From the NCBI GenBank assembly GCA_033032865.1, contig JAWHQI010000508.1, positions 796,001 through 860,000 of the forward strand: a stretch of DNA of 64,000 nt. Reading direction: 5' to 3'. Positions 43,189-54,918 of this stretch are shown here, piece by piece; the stretch's first letter is position 1; each line of letters starts with the position of its first letter. The position numbers were made by a program, and so were the translations under genes. The DNA is from Dactylorhiza incarnata (lineage: Eukaryota > Streptophyta > Magnoliopsida > Asparagales > Orchidaceae). The notes under the pieces were generated by a model, which had not been told where the DNA came from, made no database searches, and saw only the letters and a program-made list of their open reading frames with translations.

Positions 43189-44529
43189 CTACCCCCAGGC
43201 ATGGTCCTCCTCGACCTCTTCTGGTTGTTGACGATGCGGCTTCGGACACCTCGCCTCCCTTAACTCCAAGAACTCAGGGCAGGCGGATGTCGCGTGACCC
43301 TCCTCCTGATGGAAGTCACAGTAAGGTAACTCCGCCCAGACGCGCCCTCTTCCTCCCCTACGATTTCTTCTTCTTCTATGGCCGATCGCCATGGCTTGCT
43401 GGGGTGGTGGAGAGGGTGCTTTCGGGCCCTGCCTCCACCCTGGGAGGTCAGTCTCTTCTTCCTGGAAGTTGTCCTCCTCTTGGTCGAACTTCCTCTTGGG
43501 AGCCTCTACCTTCCTCCCATGCTGCCTTGCCTCTGGCTCACTCAGCTTGGTCAACCTTCTTGTGAACTCCGGGTTGGCCTCCTCACTTTCAACTTCTTCT
43601 GCCACCCTTTCCATCAACTCTTCAAAGGACAAAGGAGCTCTTCTCTTGAGGTCCATCTTGAAGAATCCCTCCCGCAGCCCCACCGTGAAGGCGAGCTTGA
43701 GGGTGTACCCGGGCACTTCTTCGACGAGGTGAACCTCCTCCCTGAACCGTTCCAGATAGTGAGCCAGCGACTCTTCTGGCTCTTGCTTGATCTTGAAAAG
43801 TGCTTCGGCATCTTTCTTCCTCTTCCTTGACGTCGAGAAGCGTAGCAGGAAGCCTCGACGCAAGTATTCAAAGGCATAGATGGATCCCGCAGGGAGCTGG
43901 TGGAACCAATCTCTAGCCTTCTCCTTCAGAGTTGTCGCGAAGAGTCGACATTTGAAAGCGTCCGACATGGGCATGATGGAGACCATGTCTTCAAACCACT
44001 GCAGGTGTAAGATGGGGTCATCCTTGCCGAAGTAGTGAGACATCTTCGCCCCCTTGAACCCCTCCGGAATCGGGGCCGAGAGGGTCAGCTCACAAAAGGG
44101 ACCTCCCGCGCTCGCCCCCTTTTGGGGCTGGGCGAGTGGGGGCATGGCGCCTCCCCACTCGCCCCCTTGGGGCTTGGCGAGTGGGGGCCTGGCGCCTCCC
44201 CACTCGCCACCTTGGAGCTGGGCGAGTGGGGGCCTGGCGCCTCCCCACTCGCCACCTTGGAGCTGGGCGAGTGGGGGCCTGGCGCCTCCCCACTCGCCCC
44301 CTCCTGGCACCTCTCTGGTTGGTTGGTTGAGAGGGATCTCACCCTCCTGTCGGGGCGAGACCTCCGAGCCACTTCCTCTCCTGCTTTCGCCTATCGAGGC
44401 GAAAGTCACCTACAAGGTCTGCAGGACCTCTTGCCTGAAATTTTCGAACATCTCCAACATCACCCCAGCCACCGGGGGCTGCGAGTGACCTGGGTCGGAA
44501 CTTCCTCCACCTCCATCCATGGAGCTCAT
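43189..44529 (-). pseudogene. Element C Gag (one in-frame stop)
   Basis: The ATG at 44529 opens a frame of 447 codons with a TAG after about 40 codons (near 44410). Domains: a Pro/Gly-rich region with four GGEWGGARPPLAQLQ-type repeats, the capsid block (HLQWFEDMVSIMPMSDAFKC, ARDWFHQL, LLRFSTSRKRKK), a Glu/Lys-rich linker, a basic patch (RRRRNRRGGRGR) and the Tat-type zinc motif CDFHQEEGHATSAC. It is clearly homologous to element A Gag and better preserved. The frame ends at 43189 with no pol following, which fits a gag-only element. Confidence 0.9.
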
Positions 44530-44578
44530 CTTGAGGGTTTCTTTAATCGGTCACATTCCACGCTCACCGCACCAAAAT

Positions 44579-44640
44579 GTTGAAACCGACTACTCGGTCT
44601 CTGTGGAGTTCGGGACCCTCAACGAGGCTGAGGGGCGACC
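44579..44640 (-). repeat. 5' LTR of element C, inner 62 bp
   Basis: TGTTGAAACCGACTACTCGG onward equals the start of 40262-41146. It is cut at 44640 by element D; the rest is 60311-61079. The primer region lies at about 44560-44578. Confidence 0.92.
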
Positions 44641-47600
44641 TGTAAGACCCTATTTTTTTTTTGCAAAAACCACCGGGTCTTAGGCCCAGAACCGCCGTTT
44701 TGTGGTGACATCTTCGCTCGGGAAGGTCGTCACTACAAAACGCCGATCCTGCCGGCCAAATCGATCACAAGAAAAGTAAGCTATCATGAATAAAGCAAGC
44801 AAAACATGTCCACATCACATATAAATAAATCATCAAAAGATGTCCACAACCATAACTGAAAGAACGGAGAATAAGATAACTAGGGCCTTGCCCAATACAT
44901 CAAAGCCTCACTACATGGATCACTCGCGGAAGTAAAATAACTAAATCAACACTCACGGATCCTGTCATCTGAGCTCCTGAGCTAGACTGCCCCGCCTCCA
45001 TTTGCACCGGCCTCTGGTGCTGCTCCGTCGTCGCGGTCTCCTAAAATGATAAGGTCCACCGACCGTCAGTCATAAAGACTCAGCCAATTCCCCACCCCTC
45101 CCCCCAGGGCTCCTAGGCACCGGATGGAAAGGAGGAAGCGGAGGACAAACAAGGGGTAGGAACAAATGCAGGTGACAAGGTAATATCTACTCTACACAGG
45201 TGATATATATATATATATGAAACAAAATTGAAACAGCAGGGTAAAGTAAAGGGAAAACAGTAAAGTGCAAAAGTAGAGGCAAGTAAGTATTATAATATAA
45301 ACCATTGATTTATAGGAATGCCCATACAAACCTATAGACCAAGGGGTCGTTTAGCAAGGCCTATCGTATAAAAAGTCCCATACCAATTTATACGATAGGT
45401 GTCAGGGGTTGAATGCAATGATTATGCTATGTCATGCAAGTATGTGATTATGCGGTGATCAAACAAGTGCAACTCACCCACTACGACTCTATGCGCATAG
45501 ACCTTTAGTTCCCTCTTTTTGGAGCGAGCTAGACTCCTCAGGATACTCCCGTAGTGGCAAACGGAAGCGGTGGGTTGGGCCTCGCCCACCTCTAGGTTGG
45601 TATATGCACTACCCGACCTAGACCTATCGTACGCCTCCACAAAACCCGCAGAGCGTCTGCGTACTCTTACTGACTGGACCGCCAGACTTTTATGGCTAAG
45701 TGTAAATACCACACTTGCCGAGCCCAAGTGTTAACGTCGGTGCAACGACTGCCAACACGAAGGACCCACCACCTTATGCACATGCAAATTATCCTTCAAC
45801 AATACCGAGCTACAAGCTCCCCGGGCTAACCCGCCCGTCACCAATAAATATCTCAGAAACAAAAGATCACCGGACTAAACCGGCTAGACTTCCATAAGCA
45901 CACTCTCAGAGTGACTTTCCTGCCTTAGAAACTCAGGTGCTAAAAGATGCTAACAAGAAAAGACGATCTTTCGTCAATTCCCGGACGACCTAGCCGAGGG
46001 TGGCACCCCACCACCCTAAGACTTACCCAACCCCAACTTCTCTAGAGACCCATACATAATACAAGGCTACCACCCATCCTTCATTACTTCAGACCCTAGA
46101 CAACCAGATTGACCTCTAACCCCAAAAGTTGTCAAATTGCTAAACGCAGACCACCCTTAACGTTTTGATGCTCATGAAGAGAGGTACACCAAATATCCAA
46201 CTTCTTGACCCAAGGGATTTACTGGGGACCCATACTACCTACTTCAGATCAAATCTAGGGTTTCATAATTTTCCATTAATAATTGTATTTTAAATAATTT
46301 TCCAAATGGCCACATAACTAAGGTTTGAACTACAAGTATATTTTTCTGACCTCCAATGCCTACTCCAATTTTTACATAAATCAATAATACCTGATAAACA
46401 GTAGGTATAAAATTGTAGGAAAAACCAGCAATATTTACTATTTTTAGAAATTCCAAAACACAATTATTTCCAATAATTTCCAAAGGAGGTACCCTCATAT
46501 GAACTCCAATCCTTGTGCAAATTAACACAGTGGTGCTTATTAATAACATATTTAATCCTACAAAGTTTGACCATGCTATTCAGAGGGTATGTTTGTAATT
46601 TCATCCAAGGATATATTTGCAATTTCTTTCAAAATGAACTAGAGGTACCAAAAATGTTGATCTATAAATTATGAGAAAATTACAGTGGATACATATTGAT
46701 ATAAAAAGGCAACCAGCAAAGTTTCATGCAACTTCAGAGACTTAATATCCTAAAATTGATCATCCCAAAAATTGCCCACAATGTGAAATATTACAATTTA
46801 ACCCTCCAAGAGTTTACTCATGTTCTAACCAATTCTTCCAGAGATATAAGACATTAAAACCATGATTATGACAGAAGATGGTAAATTGATAAAAACTATT
46901 TCTCCCTAAAACCTCAAACCCTAAATAATTACAAATCTACCCTAGAGTTTATTACTTATGATTGGCAACTCCAAATCCCTCCAAACTCCTACAGTAGCAT
47001 TCTCTGGTCACTAAGGCCATCTACCCAAAATTTCAAGTCAAGCCACTGAGGTTTGATCCCTCTTCCTTCATTAACCTCTAATTGCACCCCTTTAGGGTTT
47101 AGCCTAGGGTTAGGGTCTAACCTTCTCCAATAGCTCTAGTAGGAACTCCAGAGATTTATAACCTCAAAAAACAAGTGGGTGACAGAAGATGATGATTCCC
47201 TAAGTGTTATTTCTTCCTAGAACCCCAAATTCCAATTATTTACAAATCTACCCAAGGATTTATTACCTAGGTTAGACAACTCCAAATCTCTTCATACTCA
47301 CAAGGGAGTCTTCTCTGGTCACTAAGACCTACCCACCAAAACTTTAGGTCAAACCACTAGGGTTTGACCCTACTCCCTTCATTGACCCCTATTTGCACCC
47401 CATTAGGGTTTACCCTAGGGTTAGGGTCTAAACCTATCCAAATCCTCCCAAACCTCTTGTGAGGGTATCATATCACTTATAAAAGTCAGAGGAGTCCAAC
47501 ACACCCCTATCCAAGGACAAACTCCCCTATGTCCTTCACAACCCCAAATTCCTCCCCATAGGGATCAACCCTATGACCTTGAGCAAAACAACTCCAATGC

Positions 47601-50026
47601 TCCCCAAACTCCTCATGGGGTCTCAACTTCATCCCACTGACCTTCCTAAAGAGTCACAAGACTCAAAGAACCTAATTGGTCAATGGACCATAACTTGGCT
47701 AAATGCACCCCAAAGTGCTCCAACCCTAAGTCCTAGGGCAAACCCACTCCCCAAGACTCCATAACACTCTTGGAGGTGATTTGGGTGGGGTTAGGGCAGT
47801 GGGCATAATACCACTCCACTAGGAGGTGGTTTGGCTTTGAGAAGCCCTAAGTGTCCCCTTAGTACAATTTTCCCCTTAAAGGGCAAAACTTGGACCCAAA
47901 GATTACCTAGTCAAAAGATCTCCAAATGAGATGAAATTTTAACCAGGGGTTTATCATGACCCTAATGGTACCCCACCAAAATTTGGTGGAGATTGGAGGT
48001 CATTTGGCCCTCCAATTAATTTGTGTAAGGATTATTAAATTTCCACAAAAACTTTAGGAAGAGTAACTTCTAAAAATCTGATACTCACACCTAACCTAGG
48101 TATAGGACATATGGATGCTTAGCCAAAATATCAACTACATCAGATTAGCCATTTAAGAGTTATACTAATTTTAAGGTCTGGTTTGAGTTCTGACCAGCCT
48201 CACTAGAATGAGTGCTGTGGGTCCAATACTTAACCAAATAGCTTGATTCCACTCCCATTAGAAAGTAGACACCAAGGCCTACAAAAGTTATCTCTGAGCA
48301 TTTTTCGAGTTATGGCCCCTAAGGGCCTTAAAATCGGGTCACAAAATCTGTCAAAATGTGTGACAGATAATCAAATTAAATGAAATAATCATTTCATGCC
48401 TGCGAATAGCAAAAGGCGGCCAATCGGACGGCTCACAGCCTTCGTCCCCGATGAGCCAACGGCCAGGATTTGCTGCGCCTGGGCCGACTTGATCTTGGAT
48501 TTCCCGGCCACCTGAGCGCCGCCCCGGCCGACCAACGCCACCACCACCTCCGTTGAGGTGGGGGCCGGCGATGAGCGGTGTTTGATCGGCCGGAGGTGGC
48601 CGGAATCGTGTTCTGTAGGAGGATGCCCAACCCGATCAACGGGGGGCAAGGTCGGCTTGATTCCCGGCCAATTGGCCACGGATCGAGCCGCCGTCGATTT
48701 AGATCTAACCCTTAGAGTTCAGGGAGGAGAACGGGACCTGTTGGAGGGCTTGCCGTCGGGTCAATCTTGAGTACACCATGGGAGCCGCCGTCGGTTGAGA
48801 AGCCATGCCGATTCCCTCCTATAGTGCACGAAATTCTCTGGAAAGCTGGGGGTTTCTCTTCTCTCAGGTCTCTGAAGGTGAAGGGGGGTTCAATTGGGGG
48901 TGGTGATGGCTTTAAGCTCCATGGCCATTAATGGCTTCTTCGGTTTCTTACATGGCCGGCCCCTCTCCATCTCCCCTGCCTTAATTCCCCTCTGTAACTG
49001 ATGGAAACTCCTCCTAATCGGCTGAGGAGTTGAATGGAGGCATCAATTGGGGGAGCCAAGAGGTGGAACCTCTTAATGGCCATGAATGGCCTCTTCTCTC
49101 TCCTCCAAAAATGGTGAAACCCCCATTCTCTCTCTCCTAATTGCCATGGTCGGTTTCTATACTCTCTCCTGAGCTTAATGAGGGCCCACATGGGCTGGTT
49201 GACCACCCAATTGAGTTAGCCCAAAGAGATTGGGTTAGGTTTGATCATTTTGACCTAAATTGGGCAATTTTGACTTTTGGCCAAATTGGTCAATTTGGGG
49301 AACCCTAGGATGGGGCTTTTGGGTTCAATGGGTTCTAAATTAAGTTTAGGAACTAATGGTGGAGTCAATTTGGTCATTTGGTTCTTGGTTGACCCAATCT
49401 AGGGTGATTTGACCAAAATAGGCTAATTTGACTTTTGTCAAATTGAGCCCTAGGGTTGACTTGGTCATGGGGCTTTTTGGTCCACTAGCTCCCCTATGAC
49501 ATGATAGCCCTAGGGGTGAGGTCAATTTAATGTGGTGAAGGTCAATTGGGGTACTTTGAGAAGAAAGGTCATTTTGACCTAAAAAGGGCATTTTGGTCAA
49601 TTTGCACCCCTGGGGGTCCCATGATGAGGCTTTTGGGTCCATTAGGTCTATAATGGTATTATAAACCTAGGAGTGTGATCAATTTGACATGGTGGGGGTT
49701 GATTGGCTCTAAATGGGCTACTTTGACCAATTTGAGGGTGTATGTTGACTTTGGTCAAATTGGTCTCTTAGGTTGACTTCAATGGGCCCTTGGTGCCCTA
49801 AGGGGACCCCTAAAGGGTTAGGGACACTAAGGTGGGGTCCAAGGGTTAAGTTGAAGCACTAGATTCCAATCCCAAGCTTGGAAGATGGGAATTGCTATTT
49901 GCAGACCAAGGTGGCTCCTTCCTCCTTTCCTAAGTTCTCAAGGTTAAAAGGCTCTTCCTATGGTTTTGTCATGGCTTAGTCATGACAAAACCAACTTAGG
50001 GGTCTAGCAGTTTGGGGGATGTTACA
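44641..50026 (-). repeat. 3' LTR of element D
   Basis: 5386 bp. Near its 5' edge (minus) is a perfect 12-bp stem with a 7-nt loop (49962-49992). The U3 part at 49290-49860 has degenerate repeats with GGACC..AAAAGCCCCAT as in element E. A GC-rich block (48389-48790) and a segment at 45455-45725 conserved with E stand out. Small frames within it are paired with identical ones in the 5' LTR and are not supported as genes. Confidence 0.95.
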
Positions 50027-50090
50027 AATCCCAATACATAAAAATAAAAATTTCGTCCCCGAAATTCAGACAAGCCTATGGGGGTTTCTA

Positions 50091-53000
50091 CTAGAGGAAA
50101 AACTGTAACATCCCAGAAAAGTAAGTTGTACCTGTCGTAAAAAGCTGCGGATATTTTTGCTGCATCAAGTCCAGTGGCTCCCAAGTATGTTCTTCCTGTC
50201 CATGATTCCTCCACAGGACCTTGACCAGTGGAACCTTCTTGCGCCGCAAGACTCGTAGCTCTGTGTCGTCTATCCGAACCGGCTCCAAGTGGATCGATCG
50301 ATCTGTAGCTACTGGCCCCTCAGAAGTAGACACCTGCTGCTCAGGCCGAAGTAAAGCCTTCCTAAGTGAAGAGACGTGGAATACGTCATGCAGTCCCTCC
50401 AAATCCGGCGGTAGCTCCAGTCTGTAAGCCAAGGGGCCGATCCGCTCCAGGATCCTATAGGGTCCCATAAACCTTGGGCTGAGCTTCTTCCGACCGCGAA
50501 CCCTCGAGACTCCATGCATCGGACGTATCTTCAAGAAAACCCGGTCTCCCACCTGGAACTCCACCATACGATGACGCGCATCGTAATACTTGGCCTGCCT
50601 GCTCTGGGCCTCCAGCATCCTATCTCGAATCAACCTCACCTGGGCCTCCGTGTCCTCCACGAACTCTGAGCCAAGAGCCTTGGGGTCCTCATCCTGAATC
50701 CAAGATAACGGTGTCCTGCACCTCCGTCCATATAATGCCTCGTAAGGTGCTCTGCCTATGCTAGCCTGGTGACTGTTGTTATAAGAGAACTCGACCAACG
50801 GCAACAGTCTCTCCCAAGGCTCCCCACGGTCTAGAATGCAAAGACGCAAAAGATCCTCCAAGGTCCGATTGGTGCGCTCCGTTTGTCCGTCTGTCTGGGG
50901 GTGAAAAGCTGTACTGAAGGTCAACCGAGTGCCTAGATAGGCCTGCACCGCTCTCCACTCCCTTGACGTAAAACGTCCATCTCGGTCGGAAACTATCGTC
51001 CTTGGCACACCATGATAACGGATAAACTGCTCCACAAACTTTCGAACCAAAACTCTGACTGAATCATCCTTCCTGATCGGAATGAATCTAGCCACCTTCG
51101 TCAGCCTGTCGACAATCACCCAAATCGAGTCATTCCCCGTACGAGATCGGGGAAGACCATGAATAAAATCCATCGCTATATCGTCGAACTTCCACTCCGG
51201 CACTGGGAGTGGCTGCAATAATCCTGCGGGGTTCCGACACTCCGCCTTCACAAGCTGGCAGGTCTCGCAGTGGGTCACAAAATAAATGATATCTCTCTTC
51301 ATACCCGGCCAGTACATGGTCCTCTTCAGATCTGCCGTCATCTTGGTAATACCCGGGTGCACTGAATACCTACTGCAGTGAGCCTCTGTCATAATATCCT
51401 CCCGAATCTGACCTCCTGCTGGTATATACACCCGACCTCTAAAACTCAACAGGCCGTCCTTCATCGAATAATCTTCAGCTGAGCCTTCCTCCAAGGCTCT
51501 GAATATCGGCTCCAGCTTGGCATCCTGCCTCTGCCCTTCCCTGATGCGGTCTCGAATGTCATATGTGGCACTAATCGCCGCTAGGTACTCCTTGTACAGC
51601 TCCGGATCATCTTCCGATACCAGGGAGATCTGCATATCTTCGAACATTCGCACCAACTCCATGGCCATCAGCTTAGGCTCTGCTCCTGATGTGGTAGCTC
51701 TCCTGCTCAGAGCGTCTGCTACTACGTTTGCCTTCCCTGGGTGGTAATGCATCGTATACTGGTAATCTGATAGGAACTCCACCCATCGCCTTTGTCGGAT
51801 ATTCAACTCCTTCTGCGTATCTACATACTTCAGATTTTTGTGATCTGAGAATATGTCGCAGTGGACCCCATAGAGGTAGTGTCGCCAGATCTTAAGAGCG
51901 AATACGACTGCTCCCATCTCCAAATCATGCACTGGGTAGTTCCGCTCGTGGTCCTTCAACTGGCGGGAGGCATAAGCTATCACATGCCCGTTTTGCATCA
52001 GAACGGCACCCATCCCCTGATAAGATGCATCCGTATACACTTGAAATCCTTCCTTCCCCGACGGAAGGGCAAGGATGGGAGCTGAAGTGAGCCGACCCTT
52101 CAGCTCCTGGAAAGCTGTCTCGCACTGCGGCGTCCAAGAAAATACAGCATCCTTTCTTGTCAGAGCGGTAAGCGGGAGGGCTATCTGAGAGAATCCCTGA
52201 ACGAACTTCCGGTAGTAGCCGGCAAGTCCCAAGAAACTTCTTACGTCGGTGGCAGTCTTCAGCGGCGGCCAGTCTCGTACTGCCTGAACCTTTGCTGGAT
52301 CTACTGCCAAGCCTGCTCCACTGATGATGTGGCCCAGGAAGGCCACCTCCTTCAACCAGAACTGGCATTTACTGAACTTAGCATATAACCGATGCTCCCG
52401 CAGCTTCCCCAAGGTTAGTGCCAAATGCTGCGCATGCTCCTCCTCCGTCCTCGAGTAGATGAGGATGTCGTCGATGAACACTATGACAAAGATGTCGAGG
52501 TAAGGCTCAAACACCCGATTCATCAAGCTCATAAATGCTGAAGGTGCATTTGTGAGCCCGAACGGCATCACCGTGAACTCGTACAATCCATACCGGCTGC
52601 TGAAAGCCGTCTTCGGGATGTCCTCCTCTTGGATCCTTAGCTGATAATATCCCGATCTCAAATCCAGCTTCGAGAAGCAGTGGGCTCCCTCTAGCTGGTC
52701 AATGAGCTCGTCTATCCTTGGCAGAGGGTACGTGTTCCGCACCGTCAGCCTATTCAGAGCTCTGTAATCGATGCACAGTCGGAGCGTCCCATCCTTCTTC
52801 TTCACAAATAACACCGGTGCTCCCCAAGGTGAGGAACTCGGCCTAACGAACCCGGCTTCCACCAGCTCCTGCAGCTGGCTCCGAAACTCTATCAACTCCT
52901 TCGGGGCCATCCGATAAGGAGCTTTGGACACCGGCTTGGCCCCTGGCACCAGCTGAATCTGAAAATCCTTCTCGCGGTGCGGTGGTAGCCCAGGAAGCTT

Positions 53001-53509
53001 CTCCGGAAAGACATCCGCAAAATCTCGAACTACCGGGATACTAGGCACTGAGTCCTTGACTTCAGCCGCCTCGAAGAGCACCTGGTAAACCTCGTCTCCC
53101 TGCAGGTGGTCCTTGACGGCCTGAATGGACGATAAAAAGAGACGAGAGGTAAGTTGAGTACCTTCGAATGCCACAACCCCGTCTTTATGCTCTAGCACGA
53201 TCCGCCTTGCCGGGCAGTCAATCCTTGCCCGGTTCTCATACAACCAACTCATGCCCAGGATCAGGTCGTAATCCCTCATCTTCAGAACAGTTGCCGGGAC
53301 TTCGAACAGTCTTCCCCCAATCTCCAGACTTATTAGGCATGCTAAATTTGTTAAGACCTCTGATCCGTCCGGAAATCTCACTCTCCTATAATCGCTTTTG
53401 AGGTGCTTGACTTGGTCTAGGTCTTCGATAAACTTGGCCGAGACGAACGAGTGCGAGGCACCCGTATCGAACAAGGCAAAAGCAGGTTTGCCGAAAATGG
53501 AAACTAAAC
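50091..53509 (-). CDS. Element D Pol: protease, RT, RNase H, integrase, chromodomain
   Basis: A single open frame of about 1140 codons makes the enzymes of retrotransposition. In order: protease with DTGA ([12 protein letters not shown]), RT ([18 protein letters not shown]), RNase H ([10 protein letters not shown]), integrase zinc finger ([10 protein letters not shown] ... CETCQLV), catalytic Asp in [10 protein letters not shown], Asp in VSDRDGRF, Glu in QTERTNRT, then [15 protein letters not shown] and a chromodomain-like tail ([18 protein letters not shown]) that in chromoviruses steers integration to marked chromatin. Position 53509 follows an acceptor CCCTTCAG and is in phase with gag across an 86-bp intron. 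No missing catalytic residue was noticed, so the enzymes could be active. Confidence 0.93.
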
Positions 53510-53595
53510 CTGAAGGGTTTGACGATTGGTTCAAAGCTAAGGTAAAGCTGAAACTTTCAAAACATTAACTGTTTAAAATTAAAAGCGACAATTAC
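53510..53595 (-). other. Proposed 86-bp intron between gag and protease of element D
   Basis: On the minus strand ATCGCAG|GTAATT and CAAACCCTTCAG|GTTTAG are consensus borders. A Gly codon is split in phase 1 and the join keeps the gag-knuckle and protease frames. The interval itself contains stops. Element B has a 115-bp counterpart at the same Gly (22049-22163). Confidence 0.65.
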
Positions 53596-54717
53596 CTGCG
53601 ATGACCCTTGCCGGGTCCCTGGGCCTGGCCAAATCTAAGGCATAAGCCTGCTCTCTGTAGTGCCTCCGATCGTCACCCTGAAATCCACGGCCTCAACCAC
53701 GTCCTCGGCCTCCGGGATGCTGACCCCGAGGTGCTGCCTGCGGTGCTGGAAGAGCATTCCTCTGGGGGCAGTTCCTCTTGATGTGGCCGACCTGGTGGCA
53801 GTGGTAGCATTTTCCGGAGGTTGCCCACCTCCTCCAATCCTTGGCATTTCCCTCATCTGCAGAGGCTGAGGAGTCAAAACTACCGGCTCCCTTTGTTCCT
53901 GCCTCTCCCCCTGACGGGGTCGGACCTCCGTCCTTCCTTCTCCAGCGTCTCTGTTTCTCGGCTGATCTCTCCTGCCATTTCTTCCCTGGTCCTCCATGGG
54001 TCTCTTCCTCCCACGAACAACTTGCTGGTCTCCTTCCAGCTTCTTCGCCATCTCCAGAATCCTGGACATACAACCGTCGGAGACAAAAAGGAGGGCCTGC
54101 CTCAACTCGTCACGGAGGCCCTTATAGAATCTCTTAGCATATCCCGCATCGTCCAGTTGGTAGGATACCGCAAACCGGGACAGGTGGGTGAACTCCTGAT
54201 GGTACTCCAGCACTGATCTACTCCCCTGCCGCAACTGCAGAAATCTATCTTCCAAGTCATCTCTTGCCGACTGCGGCACAAAATGCTCCAACAACGCCGC
54301 TTTGAAATCATCCCAAGCAACATCTGCTGCCTCTAATCCCGGATACGATGTAGCCAGGAACCTCTTCCACCACCTCTTAGCATGGGATTCCAGGCATGAA
54401 ACCACCAGTGGCACCTCCATGTCTGCCGGGCACCGGATTCCTGACAACATCTCCTCCATGATGTCTACCCATTCTTCGGTCCTCACAACAGTCTCCGTCC
54501 CGATGAATGCTGGTGGGGAGAGACCCCGAAAGATGCTCAGCCAGTTGGCTCCAGGGTTTTGCTGAGGAGCCGGTGCCTGCTGTGCTCTGAATGTCTCCAA
54601 AATGGCAGTCAGAGTCTGCCCCAACTCCGTCTGCTGGAACGGGGTAGGAGCCGGTGGTGGTGGGACGACGTTCGGAGTTGGCGGGACTCCATGCTGCGGT
54701 GAAGGCTCCGTTGCCGG
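53596..54717 (-). pseudogene. Element D Gag, main exon
   Basis: The frame begins at 54717 (PATEPSPQHGVPPTPNVV) directly after a TGTGTAG acceptor, with no ATG before the conserved Gag block. Domains: LSPPAFIGTETVVRTEEW, KRWWKRFL, HFVPQSARDDLEDRF, LEYHQEF, then an Arg/Glu-rich linker and zinc knuckle CYHCHQVGHIKRNC. The knuckle lies in a different frame from the capsid block (shift near 53830), and a TGA at 53693-53695 follows it. These two lesions are the only ones seen in D. Confidence 0.85.
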
Positions 54718-54904
54718 CTACACAAGAAAGATTGCACTTATAAGGGTCTTAGCTAAAGGGAAGGAAAATTTCAGTTATAAGTGGAATTTTACATGTGATT
54801 TCCCTTATGGGCACACCATTGCTTCCGCTGCTAGTTTGTCCGCAAACTAAGCTCGCGCGGGGTGGCCCAGGGTTTGTGGACTTCTTTTCCTTGGATCGAT
54901 GTTC

Positions 54905-54916
54905 CCTCTGATACCA
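54905..54916 (-). other. Primer-binding site of element D
   Basis: TGGTATCAGAGG on the minus strand, two bases inside the 5' LTR, complementary to initiator Met tRNA. It lies within the proposed leader intron 54718-55235. Confidence 0.9.
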
Positions 54917-54918
54917 CT

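Noticed and set aside
47090..47430. Telomere-like GGGTTTAG/CCCTAGGGTTAGGG motifs
   Set aside because: Isolated, not in tandem, present at the same place in both LTRs of D.
48389..48679. 96-codon frame in D's LTR, duplicated at 58668-58958
   Set aside because: No domain; lies in a GC-rich LTR block; element E only keeps a short similar stretch.
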